Shown piece by piece: positions 50,283 to 59,281 of a DNA stretch of 64,000 nucleotides. Position 1 is the stretch's first letter. Every line of letters starts with the position of its first letter. Position numbers and translations under genes: made by a program. This DNA is from an uncultured Lachnospira sp. Its GTDB lineage: Bacteria > Bacillota > Clostridia > Lachnospirales > Lachnospiraceae. The stretch covers positions 1 through 64,000 of the forward strand of contig CALWKC010000004.1 of NCBI GenBank assembly GCA_944381165.1, given 5' to 3'. Below the pieces are notes generated by a model. The model saw nothing but the letters and a program-made list of their open reading frames with translations, had not been told where the DNA came from and searched no databases.

Positions 50283-51560
50283 TTATTTGTCTTTAATAAT
50301 CTCAGTAATTCTTACGCCAAAACTTTCCTCGATTACGACTACTTCGCCCTTTGCAACATATTTTCCGTTTACAAGAACGTCTATCGCCTCACCTGCGATT
50401 TTATTCAGCTCAACAATCGTTCCCGGCGCAAATTCGAGAATATCCTTGATAGACTTTTTAGTTCTTCCCAGCTCAACAGTTACTTCCAGCGGAACATCCA
50501 TAATTAAATCAATATTTTCCTTCTGAGAAAGAGCATTGATGTCCCCTGAAAACGGCTGAAACGAAGCAGGCGCAACATTTACATCCTGCTGTGCTGTCTG
50601 CTGGTTAGGAGCATATCCGTATGCCATAGGCTGCCCCTGCGGCATTCCCATTGGAGGATAACCGTAAGGCATTCCCATAGGAGGATAACCGTAAGGCATT
50701 CCCTGCATCTGCTGTCCCTGAGGCGCAGCGTTTTGCTGAGCATTCACGCTGTTGTCAGGCGCTGCCTGCTGAGGCTGCTGCTGTGATACTGGCTGCTGCG
50801 CAGGCTGCTGAGACGCTGTCTGAGGCGCAGTATTCTGCTGTTCAGGCTCATCAGAAGGAGCAAATAACCCAAGCAGCTTTTTTGCAAACTCGATAGGATA
50901 TAACTGCATAATCTCACTGTCTATCAAATCGCCTATCTGCATTTTAAAGGCAACCATAACAAACTCGCCGCTTAAGAAAACAGGAAGATTTTCAATAGGC
51001 TCGCTGTAGGTTTCTATCATATTGGCGATAGGAGGACTAATATCAATCTTTCTGTTAAACATAGATGACATAGATGTCGCAGCGGAGCCCATCATCTGGT
51101 TCATCGCCTCACCTATTGCACTGAGATGAAGCTCCGAGAGCGGCTCGTCATCGTTGACCTGACCTTCCCCTCCCATCATTAAATCAGTTATTATCTTAAC
51201 ATCCCTCTCCTTTAAAATAAGGACATTATTTCCGTCAATCCCCTCTCTGTATGAAATCTGCAGCATAACACAAGGTCTGTCATATTTCACTGACAACTCA
51301 TCCCATGTGGCAACCGATACAGAAGGCGTTGTAATATCAACCCTCTGATTGAGCAGCGAGCTCAATGTAGTAGCCGCAGTTCCCATGCTTATATTTGAAA
51401 TTTCTCCTACTGCATCCTTCTCTGAATCAGAGAGTACCAGTTGTTCTTCTGTCGATGGTTTATTTTCGTTCTCCTGCCGGGCACTGTTATCAGCATTATC
51501 AGAGCCGCTGACCCCCGCAAGTAATGCATTAATTTCATCCTGTGATAGCATACCATCCAT
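50283..51560 (-). CDS. fliY: Flagellar switch protein FliY with CheC-like phosphatase part
   Basis: A 425-residue FliY. After a short FliM-like tail DGMLSQDEINALL (CheY-P binding) it has CheC-type phosphatase repeats EISNISMGTAATTLS (about 52-66) and IGEAMNQMMGSAATSMS, then a Gln/Pro/Gly/Met-rich linker (about 238-335) with a 9-residue tandem repeat (PPMGMPYGY type), and a C-terminal FliN domain (about 350-425; DVPLEVTVELGRTKKSIKDIL). It is a rotor C-ring component that also dephosphorylates CheY-P. ATG at 51560; two bases before the fliM end. Confidence 0.96.
   Translation of the reverse strand: MDGMLSQDEINALLAGVSGSDNADNSARQENENKPSTEEQLVLSDSEKDAVGEISNISMGTAATTLSSLLNQRVDITTPSVSVATWDELSVKYDRPCVMLQISYREGIDGNNVLILKERDVKIITDLMMGGEGQVNDDEPLSELHLSAIGEAMNQMMGSAATSMSSMFNRKIDISPPIANMIETYSEPIENLPVFLSGEFVMVAFKMQIGDLIDSEIMQLYPIEFAKKLLGLFAPSDEPEQQNTAPQTASQQPAQQPVSQQQPQQAAPDNSVNAQQNAAPQGQQMQGMPYGYPPMGMPYGYPPMGMPQGQPMAYGYAPNQQTAQQDVNVAPASFQPFSGDINALSQKENIDLIMDVPLEVTVELGRTKKSIKDILEFAPGTIVELNKIAGEAIDVLVNGKYVAKGEVVVIEESFGVRITEIIKDK
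50641..50706 (-). repeat. 27-bp tandem repeat in the fliY linker
   Basis: Two nearly identical 27-bp units (50641-50667 and 50668-50694, one substitution) plus a partial third encode a 9-residue Tyr/Gly/Pro/Met unit. Copy number may vary between strains by slippage. Confidence 0.8.
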
Positions 51561-51562
51561 TG

Positions 51563-52546
51563 TTATTCACTCTCCTCCCTGATAACTTCTGTTATCCTTA
51601 CTGCATATTTATCATCTGAATATCCTGGCAATGCCATGAATTTACGGATATTTCCGACATACACTTCCAATTCTTCGTCTACATTGCGATTGACTTTAAT
51701 AATATCTCCCACCTGCAGATTTGCAAAATCCGCAACGCTTATAGTACTGTTTCCAAGCACTGCCTTAATAGGTATCTTAGCTCTGCTGATAGCACTCTCG
51801 ATAGTTTTTTCGTATGAATGCTCATCTTTTTCCCTCATTGTTGAAAACCAATACTTTGTATTGAGCTTATCAATTACCGGCTCTAACGTGTCGAATGGCA
51901 GACAGATATTCATAAGTCCCTCAACATCACCGATTTTAATATTAAGCGTTATGATCGCAATGGTTTCACTAGGAGATATAATCTGGGCAAACTGCGAGTT
52001 AGTCTCAATTCTTTCCAGCCGCGGTGAAATCTTTACAACATTCTCCCACGGCTCAAGAAACAGATTTACACAAATTGAAAAAATACGTTCAAGTATTGAC
52101 AACTCTATCTCCGAATAGTCTCTCTCCTTGTCCAGCGATTGTCCGGCTCCTCCCAGCAGTCTGTCCACAATAGCAAACCCCAGATTGGATGCCATTTCCA
52201 TGATAACATTTCCCGCCAAAGGCTCCATGCTTATTACTCCAAGCAGCACAGGATTGGACAATGCATTTGAAAACTCTGAATAAATAACAACCTCAGAATT
52301 GACAACATCAACCGTTACAGACTTACGAAGATATGCCGGAAGATTGGTAGCCATAAGTCTTGCAAAATGCTCATAGATAATTTCCAATGTTCTTAAATGT
52401 TCTTTTGAAAACTTTGCAGGTCTTGCAAAGTCATAATTCTTAACCTGTTTTTCCTCGGTATTTTTTGCCTCGTCAATGTCAAGCTCTCCAGTGCTTAAGG
52501 CTTTCAAGAGGTCATCAATCTCATTTTGTGATAAAACCTCACCCAA
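51563..52546 (-). CDS. fliM: Flagellar switch protein FliM
   Basis: A 327-residue FliM. N-terminal CheY-P-binding motif VLSQNEIDDLLKAL (about 3-16), middle CheC-like domain (about 45-225) with the ExxNLGFAIVDRLLGG region, and the C-terminal SpoA domain (about 245-320). It forms the C-ring and sets rotation direction. The best start is TTG at 52546, five bases after GGGAGGTGA; the longer reading to 52588 adds 14 charged residues unlike FliM. Confidence 0.96.
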   Translation of the reverse strand: MGEVLSQNEIDDLLKALSTGELDIDEAKNTEEKQVKNYDFARPAKFSKEHLRTLEIIYEHFARLMATNLPAYLRKSVTVDVVNSEVVIYSEFSNALSNPVLLGVISMEPLAGNVIMEMASNLGFAIVDRLLGGAGQSLDKERDYSEIELSILERIFSICVNLFLEPWENVVKISPRLERIETNSQFAQIISPSETIAIITLNIKIGDVEGLMNICLPFDTLEPVIDKLNTKYWFSTMREKDEHSYEKTIESAISRAKIPIKAVLGNSTISVADFANLQVGDIIKVNRNVDEELEVYVGNIRKFMALPGYSDDKYAVRITEVIREESE

Positions 52547-52614
52547 ACTTCTCACCTCCCTGCGATTTTTCTCTTTTTTACAGTGCAATACTGCATTGTA
52601 TATGCAGTCTCATC

Positions 52615-53148
52615 TTACTGTACAAGTATTTCCGAAAGAGTAACGGAACAGATTGCTTCTGTCTCAAACTGATCCTGCAGGGCTGTCAGAAGATTACTTT
52701 CAATAACCGTCTTGTTCTTAGTCACGTCATTGTAAGAATACTTTAAAGCCTCCGTTGTAATCTGGCTTACAATAAGCTTCATACCGTTGTTGATGCTTGT
52801 AGATTTTGCAGAGTAATCCTTAGCCTTTTTATTCAATCCGAGCGTAACCTTAAGAACAACATAGTGCGTCTTGCCGCTGTCCGTATAGGAAACAGTAATA
52901 TTGCTGCTGTCGCCGCTTGTAACTTCAATATACTCAATATCGTCGATATTAACGCTTGTTCCCGTCTGAGAGCCGTTGGCAGCCATTCCAGCCGAATCCA
53001 AATCAATTATCTGACCCACCTTCTTTATCAGATTATTAGTCCTGTTATTTGTTGATACAAGCGAAAATGTCAAAATAACTGTCAGTATAAGGTTTATCAA
53101 AACCAATGCAAGCGTTATAACATTCAGCATACTCTTTTTCATAATCAT
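52615..53148 (-). CDS. fliL: Flagellar basal body-associated protein FliL
   Basis: A 177-residue single-pass membrane protein: cytoplasmic start MIMKKS, helix (about 9-30), linker, and an outer FliL domain (about 65-175) with YVVLKVTLGLNKKAKD and ITTEALKYSYNDV. It supports stator assembly. Two ATGs at 53148 and 53142 share one AGGATT site; either may be used. It follows motB by 15 bp. Confidence 0.88.
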   Translation of the reverse strand: MIMKKSMLNVITLALVLINLILTVILTFSLVSTNNRTNNLIKKVGQIIDLDSAGMAANGSQTGTSVNIDDIEYIEVTSGDSSNITVSYTDSGKTHYVVLKVTLGLNKKAKDYSAKSTSINNGMKLIVSQITTEALKYSYNDVTKNKTVIESNLLTALQDQFETEAICSVTLSEILVQ

Positions 53149-53163
53149 AATCCTCCGCAGCAG

Positions 53164-53973
53164 TTAGCTGTTAAACGTATTATATATTTTTATCTCTACT
53201 CTTCTGTTCTGTGCCCTTCCCTCAGCCGTTGAGTTTGAAGCTATCGGAACATATTCGCCCCGGCCTGACGACATCATGGTCGTTGCGTCAAAGCCCTTGT
53301 TGTCGACCAGATGCTTAAACACAGAATACGCACGTTTCTGTGACAGCATCATATTATCAGGAAATTCAGATGTATTAATAGGCACATTGTCAGTATGACC
53401 CTCAATTATAATAAGATTATCATTATACTCATAAATGGCATCAGCCACCTTATCAATAAGTTCAACAGCTTCAGCTTTGAGTTCGGCTCTTCCCGAATCA
53501 AAAAGAATTCCGCTTCCAAGATTAAGCTCAACATACTTGCTTGTAGCTGTTATCTCGACCTGATCGGATACATTGGCTTCCTCCAAAGCATTCTCTATCG
53601 CCTCAGCCATCTGTTCAGACTCGGCAAGTCCCTCGCGCTCAACCTCCTCAAAAGCATCCTGACCTGTCTGCTCCTCAGGCTGGGAAAAGGAGCCGTCTGC
53701 ACTCAGCCCGACGCTGTTGTAATAATCACCGATAGCGCTAAGCTGACTGGCGCCGCTTCCCACAAGTATACCCTCGTCGCTTAAAGCCGAGCCGCCGCTT
53801 GGGAGAACGCTGAACGCAGCCGAGAGAGACGCAGATAATTCCTGAAACTTCTGCTGGTCCATATTTGACATTGCAAACAAAAGAACAAAAAAGCAAAGAA
53901 GAAGATTCATCAAGTCGGCAAAGGTATTAAGCCAAAGCTGTGCCGGCTTTTCCGGTGCGGCTTTTCTTTTCAT
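53164..53973 (-). CDS. motB: Flagellar stator protein MotB
   Basis: A 269-residue MotB. The single helix carries the ion-binding Asp 20 in FADLMNLLLCFFVLLFA (18-34); a plug/linker follows, and the OmpA-like peptidoglycan-binding domain (about 150-265) has IIEGHTDNVPI and LSQKRAYSVFKHL. With MotA it forms the torque-generating stator. ATG at 53973 overlaps the motA stop by four bases. Whether protons or sodium ions are used cannot be decided. Confidence 0.96.
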   Translation of the reverse strand: MKRKAAPEKPAQLWLNTFADLMNLLLCFFVLLFAMSNMDQQKFQELSASLSAAFSVLPSGGSALSDEGILVGSGASQLSAIGDYYNSVGLSADGSFSQPEEQTGQDAFEEVEREGLAESEQMAEAIENALEEANVSDQVEITATSKYVELNLGSGILFDSGRAELKAEAVELIDKVADAIYEYNDNLIIIEGHTDNVPINTSEFPDNMMLSQKRAYSVFKHLVDNKGFDATTMMSSGRGEYVPIASNSTAEGRAQNRRVEIKIYNTFNS

Positions 53974-54770
53974 CGAGCTTCACCTCCAGCCTCCGTCTCA
54001 GACATATTGCTTCTTGCGCCCGGCGCAAGGAATGATTTAAGCTTTTCTTCTATAACTCTAGGGTTTTCTCCCGCCTGTATAGACAAAAGTCCCTCGATTA
54101 TAATTTCCTTCATCTGATACTCGTTATCATTGATAAGCTTTAACTTATTCGAAATCGGCACGCACAGCCAGTTGGCAATCAATGAGCCATAAAATGTAGT
54201 AACAAGAGCCACAGCCATGTTTGGTCCGATAGACTCCATATCCTGCAAATCCGCAAGCATCAGGATAAGTCCTATAAGAGTACCTATCATACCCCATGCC
54301 GGACCGAGCGCCGCCCAGTTATCATAGAAGCCTGAGACCTTTTTATGTCTGGCATCCATATTGTCCAGCTCTGTCTCAAGAATTCCCCTTACCAGTTCAG
54401 GCTCTGTTCCATCCACAATAAGCAGAATTCCCTTCTTCATAAACTCATCATCCAGAGTGCCTGCAACCTCTTCAAGCGCAAGAAGTCCTTCTTTTCTTGC
54501 CACATTTGACAAATCAATAATCTTCCCTATAAGGTTACCGTAATCAAGCTTTGGGTCCTTAAAAGCCATTCCCATCCCCTTAATACAGGTAATAAAATCT
54601 TTTATTGTATATGAGCAAAGCATTCCGGCAAGCGAGCCTCCAAACGTAATAATTACTGAAGGCAAATCCCAGAAACTGTCAATAATCGCACTTACATCTG
54701 CGCTTGACAAAATTCCGAAAACAACCATTGCAAAGCCCGCAATCATTCCTATAAGTGTAGCTATATCCAC
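53970..54770 (-). CDS. motA: Flagellar stator protein MotA
   Basis: A 266-residue MotA with four helices: ATLIGMIAGFAMVVFGIL (4-21), a second near 32-52, and two near 150-172 and 182-205 with WAALGPAWGMIGTLIGLILML and PNMAVALVTTFYGSLIANWL. The cytoplasmic loop has the charged residues for FliG contact. Start is GTG at 54770; ribosome site weak. It follows flbD by 52 bp. Confidence 0.96.
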   Translation of the reverse strand: MDIATLIGMIAGFAMVVFGILSSADVSAIIDSFWDLPSVIITFGGSLAGMLCSYTIKDFITCIKGMGMAFKDPKLDYGNLIGKIIDLSNVARKEGLLALEEVAGTLDDEFMKKGILLIVDGTEPELVRGILETELDNMDARHKKVSGFYDNWAALGPAWGMIGTLIGLILMLADLQDMESIGPNMAVALVTTFYGSLIANWLCVPISNKLKLINDNEYQMKEIIIEGLLSIQAGENPRVIEEKLKSFLAPGARSNMSETEAGGEAR

Positions 54771-54822
54771 TATGTAACACCATCCGTTTCTTTTATTTTA
54801 TCTATTGTTTAACACTTTATTA

Positions 54823-55014
54823 TCAATTCAAATTCGTGTATATCTTTCTTTTGTACTCTATCACCCTGTCAACAATATCACTGCTGCTCTCCTTGACAAT
54901 ATACTTAGTTCCGGTTGTCAGCGTTATGACAGTATCAGGCGTCTCCTCCACTGACTGGATGATGTCTGCGTTAATCACTATCTTGGTATCGTTAAAACGC
55001 GTCACACTAATCAT
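54823..55014 (-). CDS. flbD: Flagellar protein FlbD
   Basis: A 63-residue FlbD, the short SwrD-type protein found between flgE and motA in many Firmicutes and spirochaetes. It shows ISVTRFNDTKIVINADIIQSVEETPDTVITLTTGTKYIVKES. In Bacillus SwrD is needed for full motor torque. ATG at 55014 follows GAGGGAGA. It is preceded by a 351-bp intergenic region with a structured RNA. Confidence 0.93.
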   Translation of the reverse strand: MISVTRFNDTKIVINADIIQSVEETPDTVITLTTGTKYIVKESSSDIVDRVIEYKRKIYTNLN

Positions 55015-55365
55015 AAATCTCCCTCAATAAATAATAATTCATAATTTCTTAACAGAAAACTCTGCTTTTAGTACTATTTCATAACTAGTACCTGAGATAA
55101 CACTATGTATATTAAAACACTTTTCTTCAATTATTGCAATAAAACCCTCAAAATTTCTTGTCATTTTTGTTACATTTTGGTCTGCATAATAATTTAATAA
55201 TTATTTAATTGCAGATAAAAAAAACAGACACGGAAACCGGATGCCTCCAATTATTAGATTTTGTTCTAACATTTGAGGGACAGTTCGGAATTTCCCGCAT
55301 CTGTTTCTGCTGTTTATTATTAAATTATCATATTAAAATTATATTTATCACCTGTACATTTCTAT
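55015..55365 (-). other. 351-bp flgE-flbD intergenic region
   Basis: The longest gap inside the fla/che run. It contains the structured element at 55218-55307, then about 200 AT-rich bases with a small hairpin (GTACTA/TAGTAC, 55071-55091) before flbD. No convincing sigma-A or sigma-D promoter was found; TTGAAG with weak -10 boxes occurs near 55100-55135. Confidence 0.5.
55218..55307 (-). ncRNA. Structured RNA element / terminator between flgE and flbD
   Basis: On the minus strand a 15-bp stem with wobbles (55293-55307 with 55223-55237) closes a 55-nt interior and is followed by eight T (55218-55225), a full terminator. The interior can form CCTC/GAGG and TTAGA/TCTAA stems. A competing pairing GATGC (55298-55302) with GCATC (55241-55245) would break the closing stem, an antiterminator-like arrangement. 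It may be a plain terminator or a regulatory switch. Confidence 0.55.
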
Positions 55366-56688
55366 TTATCTCTTAAGATTTATAAGCTCTTCAAGCAAGG
55401 TGTCAGAAACAGTAATAATTCTCGAATTAGCCTGATAACCTCTCTGCGTAGTAATCATGTTTGTAAACTGGTCCGCCAAATCGACGTTGGACATTTCAAG
55501 ATAGCCGGATGTAATTGAGCCGTCATTTTCTGTAATATCCTGTCCGATGCCGTCAAACGAGCCAGAGTTCAGTGTTGCAGCATATAGATTATCTCCTACC
55601 TTTTCAAGACCGGCAGGGTTGGAGAAGGTTGTAACAGCAATCTGACCGATTACTTTTGTGTCACCGTTGCTGTAGCTGGCAACAATCTGACCGGCCTCGT
55701 CAATTCCGTAAGCCGTCATTTTACCTACCGCCTTACCTGCGCCGACGCCGTCAATGCCCATAGTGCTCTTAATGTCAGATGCGTCCGCATACATTGTAAG
55801 TCCTGAAGCATCAAGCGTAATTGTAGATGTAGCGCCGTTGTTTACGCCTATATTCGCAATATTTCCGGAGCCGTCCGCGCTGTTATCAGTAATAGTGAGA
55901 GAGAGATTTCCATTTCCAACCATTGAAGCTCCGGTATTTGTGTTGAATGTAACCTGTGTGTCACATGATACGCTCAACTCCGTCGGCTCTCCGTTCATTG
56001 TAACTGCCCCGCCCGTAAGGTTGTAGCTTGTAGTGCCGGCAGCATCATCCTTGCTGTCATAAGACAGTACAAGCGTAGCCTGGTACTCGTTTCCGAGAGT
56101 ATCATAGAAATTAATCGTGAACGTAGTATCGCTTGTCGCTCTGGCATCAACATTTCCTGAAACCGTAACTCCTGTAGTAACAGATGGAGCAGTATACATA
56201 AACTCAGGGCTTGACACATAGAGAGGCTGCACTGTATCCTTTACCACGTTGCCGTCAGCGTCAACTCCCCATCCCATTACATTCGCACCGCTCTGTGTAA
56301 CAAGCGCTCCGTTGGTATCCTGTGTGAAATCTCCTGCTCTTGTAAAATATGTATTACCTGCGCTGTTTACAATGAAAAACGAATCTCCGCTTATCATTAA
56401 GTCCAGCGCGTTGTCGGTACGCTCTGAAGCGCCCTGTGAAGAAATTGATGTTGAAATCGCGCCCACAGACGAGCCGAGACCAATCTGCTTTGCGTTAGTG
56501 CCGCCCTTACCTGTTGTCTGGTTAGGACCTGTCGCTGTCTGTGTCGTCTGATAATAAACGTCGCTGAATGTTACAGACTGCGATTTATAAGCTACTGTGT
56601 TGACGTTGGCAATATTGTTACCAATAACGTCCATTTTCGTCTGATGTGCCTTTAAACCTGACACAGCAGAAAATAATGACCTCATCAT
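55366..56688 (-). CDS. flgE: Flagellar hook protein FlgE
   Basis: A 440-residue hook protein. N-terminal coiled-coil MRSLFSAVSGLKAHQTKMDVIGNNIANVNTVAYK (2-35), D1/D2 central domains rich in Thr, Asn, Gly and Asp (FlgE domain about 85-370), and the C-terminal helix NVDLADQFTNMITTQRGYQANSRIITVSDTLLEELINL (about 400-437). Polymerises into the hook after export. Start at the first of two ATGs (GGAGG nine bases upstream). It lies downstream of the TIGR02530-type gene. Confidence 0.95.
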   Translation of the reverse strand: MMRSLFSAVSGLKAHQTKMDVIGNNIANVNTVAYKSQSVTFSDVYYQTTQTATGPNQTTGKGGTNAKQIGLGSSVGAISTSISSQGASERTDNALDLMISGDSFFIVNSAGNTYFTRAGDFTQDTNGALVTQSGANVMGWGVDADGNVVKDTVQPLYVSSPEFMYTAPSVTTGVTVSGNVDARATSDTTFTINFYDTLGNEYQATLVLSYDSKDDAAGTTSYNLTGGAVTMNGEPTELSVSCDTQVTFNTNTGASMVGNGNLSLTITDNSADGSGNIANIGVNNGATSTITLDASGLTMYADASDIKSTMGIDGVGAGKAVGKMTAYGIDEAGQIVASYSNGDTKVIGQIAVTTFSNPAGLEKVGDNLYAATLNSGSFDGIGQDITENDGSITSGYLEMSNVDLADQFTNMITTQRGYQANSRIITVSDTLLEELINLKR

Positions 56689-56781
56689 AATTATTGTCCT
56701 CCGTTTTCAGAACATGAATCTGACGTGCTGTTTGTGCTCCTTCTGGCAATCGGGAACAGCAAAGCCTCCTTATCGGTCCGG

Positions 56782-57201
56782 CTAAATAATCACAGCCCCG
56801 TCAATATTCGTAAAAATATTCTCTTCGTTGTTATTTTTGTCCATAGCTGTCACTACCGTATTATTCTGTGTATTGACAATAAACGCTAAATCATCCATGA
56901 TTACCAGGGATTCCTTAATTCCTTTTAACCCCGCTTTTTGTGTTCCCACATTCAGTCTTGACAACTGTTCGTCAGTCAGCGTAATATCTCTCTGCTTAAG
57001 CCTCATATCGGCATGCTTTGAAAATTTAACGCCGCTCTGCGCTGTCTCGTCAACAATCTCAGCAATGCTTTTCTGCTTTGCCAAAATATCCTGGAATGAC
57101 ATTCCGATATTTTGGTTTGACGCTTCAGCGCTTCTGTTTTTACCGAATTTGTCCGCTGCCTGCAAGGTGGAAGTAAACCCGCCGGTTATGATATTATTCA
57201 T
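56782..57201 (-). CDS. TIGR02530-type flagellar operon protein
   Basis: A 139-residue protein. The central motif VKFSKHADMRLKQRDITLTDEQLSRLN (about 58-84) and KGIKESLVIMDDLAFIVNTQNNTVVTAMD identify a family found between flgD and flgE in Firmicutes and spirochaetes. Probably an export-related or hook-assembly accessory factor; function unproven. ATG at 57201 follows GGAGGC. It lies 20 bp after flgD. Confidence 0.88.
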   Translation of the reverse strand: MNNIITGGFTSTLQAADKFGKNRSAEASNQNIGMSFQDILAKQKSIAEIVDETAQSGVKFSKHADMRLKQRDITLTDEQLSRLNVGTQKAGLKGIKESLVIMDDLAFIVNTQNNTVVTAMDKNNNEENIFTNIDGAVII

Positions 57202-57221
57202 AAGCAGCCTCCTTTAAAGCT

Positions 57222-57782
57222 TTATGCACTCTCGGTACTATCTTCAGTATTATCTGTATTTCCGTCCGATTCTGTTCCGTCAGTTCCATCAGTTCCTTCG
57301 GTTTCATCCGTTCCTTCAGTCCCATCTGTCACATCGTCACCGTCAGGATTAACCAGCTTGTCATAGTACTCATCGTCAAGCACTGTATCAAGATCCTCCA
57401 AATCATAAAGCTTTCCGTCGATTCCGAGATAAACCTTTCCGTCGATAACTTCCCAGTAATTAACCTTTCCCGCAATCATTCCGGTAGCGTTATAATTAGT
57501 TTTCATAATAACAGCTTTTCCCACGAGCGATGACGCCATCTGCTGCTCAACCTTGTTGCCCATCTCTGTCGTCGCCTCAACCTGAGTAAATGTCGCCATC
57601 TGAGTTATATACTGTGTATTGTCTGTCGGCTCAAGCGGGTCCTGGTACTGCATCTGTGCAACGAGAAGCTGTAAGAAATCATTTACATCAAGGCTTGAAT
57701 TGCTCTTTTCGTTTTTCGTTGTGGAGCTGATGCTGCCGGACGTATTATCATACTCACCGTTGATAATATTGTTTAAAACCAT
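57222..57782 (-). CDS. flgD: Flagellar hook-capping protein FlgD with acidic tail
   Basis: A 186-residue FlgD scaffold for hook growth. The N-terminal capping motif DVNDFLQLLVAQMQYQDPLEPTDNTQYITQMATFTQVE (about 33-70) is intact. The usual C-terminal Ig-like part is short, followed by an acidic Thr/Gly/Asp/Glu tail (about 148-186) with repeated GTDGTE-like words. ATG at 57782 follows AAAGGAGG. It lies 20 bp after fliK. Confidence 0.93.
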   Translation of the reverse strand: MVLNNIINGEYDNTSGSISSTTKNEKSNSSLDVNDFLQLLVAQMQYQDPLEPTDNTQYITQMATFTQVEATTEMGNKVEQQMASSLVGKAVIMKTNYNATGMIAGKVNYWEVIDGKVYLGIDGKLYDLEDLDTVLDDEYYDKLVNPDGDDVTDGTEGTDETEGTDGTDGTESDGNTDNTEDSTESA

Positions 57783-57802
57783 TTTTTGCCTCCTTTCTTT
57801 AA

Positions 57803-59203
57803 TTATGCCGAATACTCGACACTGCTGTTTTCATTGATATAGGTGCGCTCTTGTTCCTCGGAATTCTCTTCCTCATCAAAGTTAAGGTCATCGAGATTAA
57901 TTTTTCTTGTCCCGCCGGCTTTATGGCTCTGCTCTTTTTGCTCCGAAAAATTCTGATTGCTCTCAAATGCATTTGTGTGAACAGTTATCTCAACTGTCTC
58001 AACTTTAATGCCCTGACTTTCAAAATTTTCCTTGAGTGTCAAGAGCTGATTTTCAAGAGCTTTCTTGACCTGCTCATTCTGAACATTAAGCTGTGCCGTG
58101 ACAACGCCTTCTCTGACAGACACAAGAATATTTACCTTGCCCAGATTTTCCGGGGTGAGCTGGATTTCCATGCTCTGAAGTCCCTGTGTTGCGGTAAGCC
58201 TGATAGAATCCACAACCTGTCTCACAACATCCGCCGGGTTAATCTGGCTGGAACTGCTGTCAAATGCCGCCGCAAAACTCTCGGCTATGTTCTGAGTCAC
58301 ATTGATATTTGCCGTACCCGCCTGTCCTGACATGGCACTGCCGTCTGTGTTTTCTCCCAATGCCTGACCGCTTCCTCGCTGCATTGCGCTTTCCCTGCCC
58401 GATTGCTGTGTACCTGCCGTCAGCTTTTCACCGATTGCCTGTTCCAGCGTGTTCTGCCGAACATCTGTTTCAGATGTTTCATTCCTGACACTTTCTGTAT
58501 CCTGCTGCATATTAATCACATCGTCAGGCTGCTGCACATCTCCTTGAACTGTTTCCGTATCGGAAACCGCTGCTGCCAGCGCTCTGAGTTCATCGGCAGT
58601 CATACCAAGCTGTGACGCTGTAACTTCTGTCTGGTCTGACAGAAAACTCATAATAGACTTCATTGACGAAGAAAGAGTATCATCGGTAATCAGCATCATT
58701 GCATCCGTTGTTCCGGTTGCCTGCATTACAAACTGTGTTACATTCTCCGGCAGAAGCAAATCTGACATAGTGAGTCCGAGTGTCGTCATTACTTCCTGAG
58801 CTTCTTCATCGGTAAGTCCCAGAAGCTTTTTTATTTCTTCAAGCACTCTGTTTCCCGCCTCTTCAAGCTTTGCCGCATCATCATCGCTGACAGGGCTGCC
58901 GTTATCAACCGTTTCCGTTGACGCGTTCTTTACAGCTGTGTCCGAAACATCATTTTCAGCTGCTGAAGTCTTTTGCCCTGCGTCACTGTCAGTCTTCGAT
59001 GTCTTGTCAGATGAAGTTTTGACCGAAACACTGCTAAACTGCTCTTTGCTGTTCGCCGTTGTTGTCTTTGATGCGCTGTTTGCAATTGATTTTGCCATGA
59101 CATCTCCAAAACTGTTTGAGCCTGTGATTTTTGCGCTGCCCGACGGAAACAAAGAATCCGCCGAAGCGCTTTTTCCTGTTCCGTTTATCGCTGCACTAAC
59201 CAT
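57803..59203 (-). CDS. fliK: Flagellar hook-length control protein FliK
   Basis: A 466-residue FliK. The long N-terminal ruler region (1-300) is Ser/Asp/Thr/Ala-rich; the conserved C-terminal domain (about 335-420) has LQSMEIQLTPENLGKVNILVSVREGVVTAQLNVQNEQVKKALENQ. It measures hook length and triggers the FlhB specificity switch. ATG at 59203 follows AAAGGAGG. It is separated from the MotE-like gene by 168 bp. Confidence 0.92.
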   Translation of the reverse strand: MVSAAINGTGKSASADSLFPSGSAKITGSNSFGDVMAKSIANSASKTTTANSKEQFSSVSVKTSSDKTSKTDSDAGQKTSAAENDVSDTAVKNASTETVDNGSPVSDDDAAKLEEAGNRVLEEIKKLLGLTDEEAQEVMTTLGLTMSDLLLPENVTQFVMQATGTTDAMMLITDDTLSSSMKSIMSFLSDQTEVTASQLGMTADELRALAAAVSDTETVQGDVQQPDDVINMQQDTESVRNETSETDVRQNTLEQAIGEKLTAGTQQSGRESAMQRGSGQALGENTDGSAMSGQAGTANINVTQNIAESFAAAFDSSSSQINPADVVRQVVDSIRLTATQGLQSMEIQLTPENLGKVNILVSVREGVVTAQLNVQNEQVKKALENQLLTLKENFESQGIKVETVEITVHTNAFESNQNFSEQKEQSHKAGGTRKINLDDLNFDEEENSEEQERTYINENSSVEYSA

Positions 59204-59234
59204 CTTATCCTCCTTTCATAAAATATTATATAGT

Positions 59235-59281
59235 AAATTACCGGAAAAAAATCAAAATTTTTAATATTCTCCCGGTAAATT
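59235..59281 (-). repeat. Hairpin in the leader of fliK
   Basis: TTACCGG (minus 59278-59272) can pair with CCGGTAA (59244-59238) around an A/T-rich loop, 31 bp before the fliK start. No U-tract follows. A lone TATAAT on the minus strand lies at 59318-59323 without a good -35. Confidence 0.45.

Noticed and set aside
17061-57028. Sigma-D type TATCGGC words on the plus strand
   Set aside because: The few copies found lie inside coding regions without matching TAAA boxes; none is in an intergenic gap, so no sigma-D promoter is claimed.
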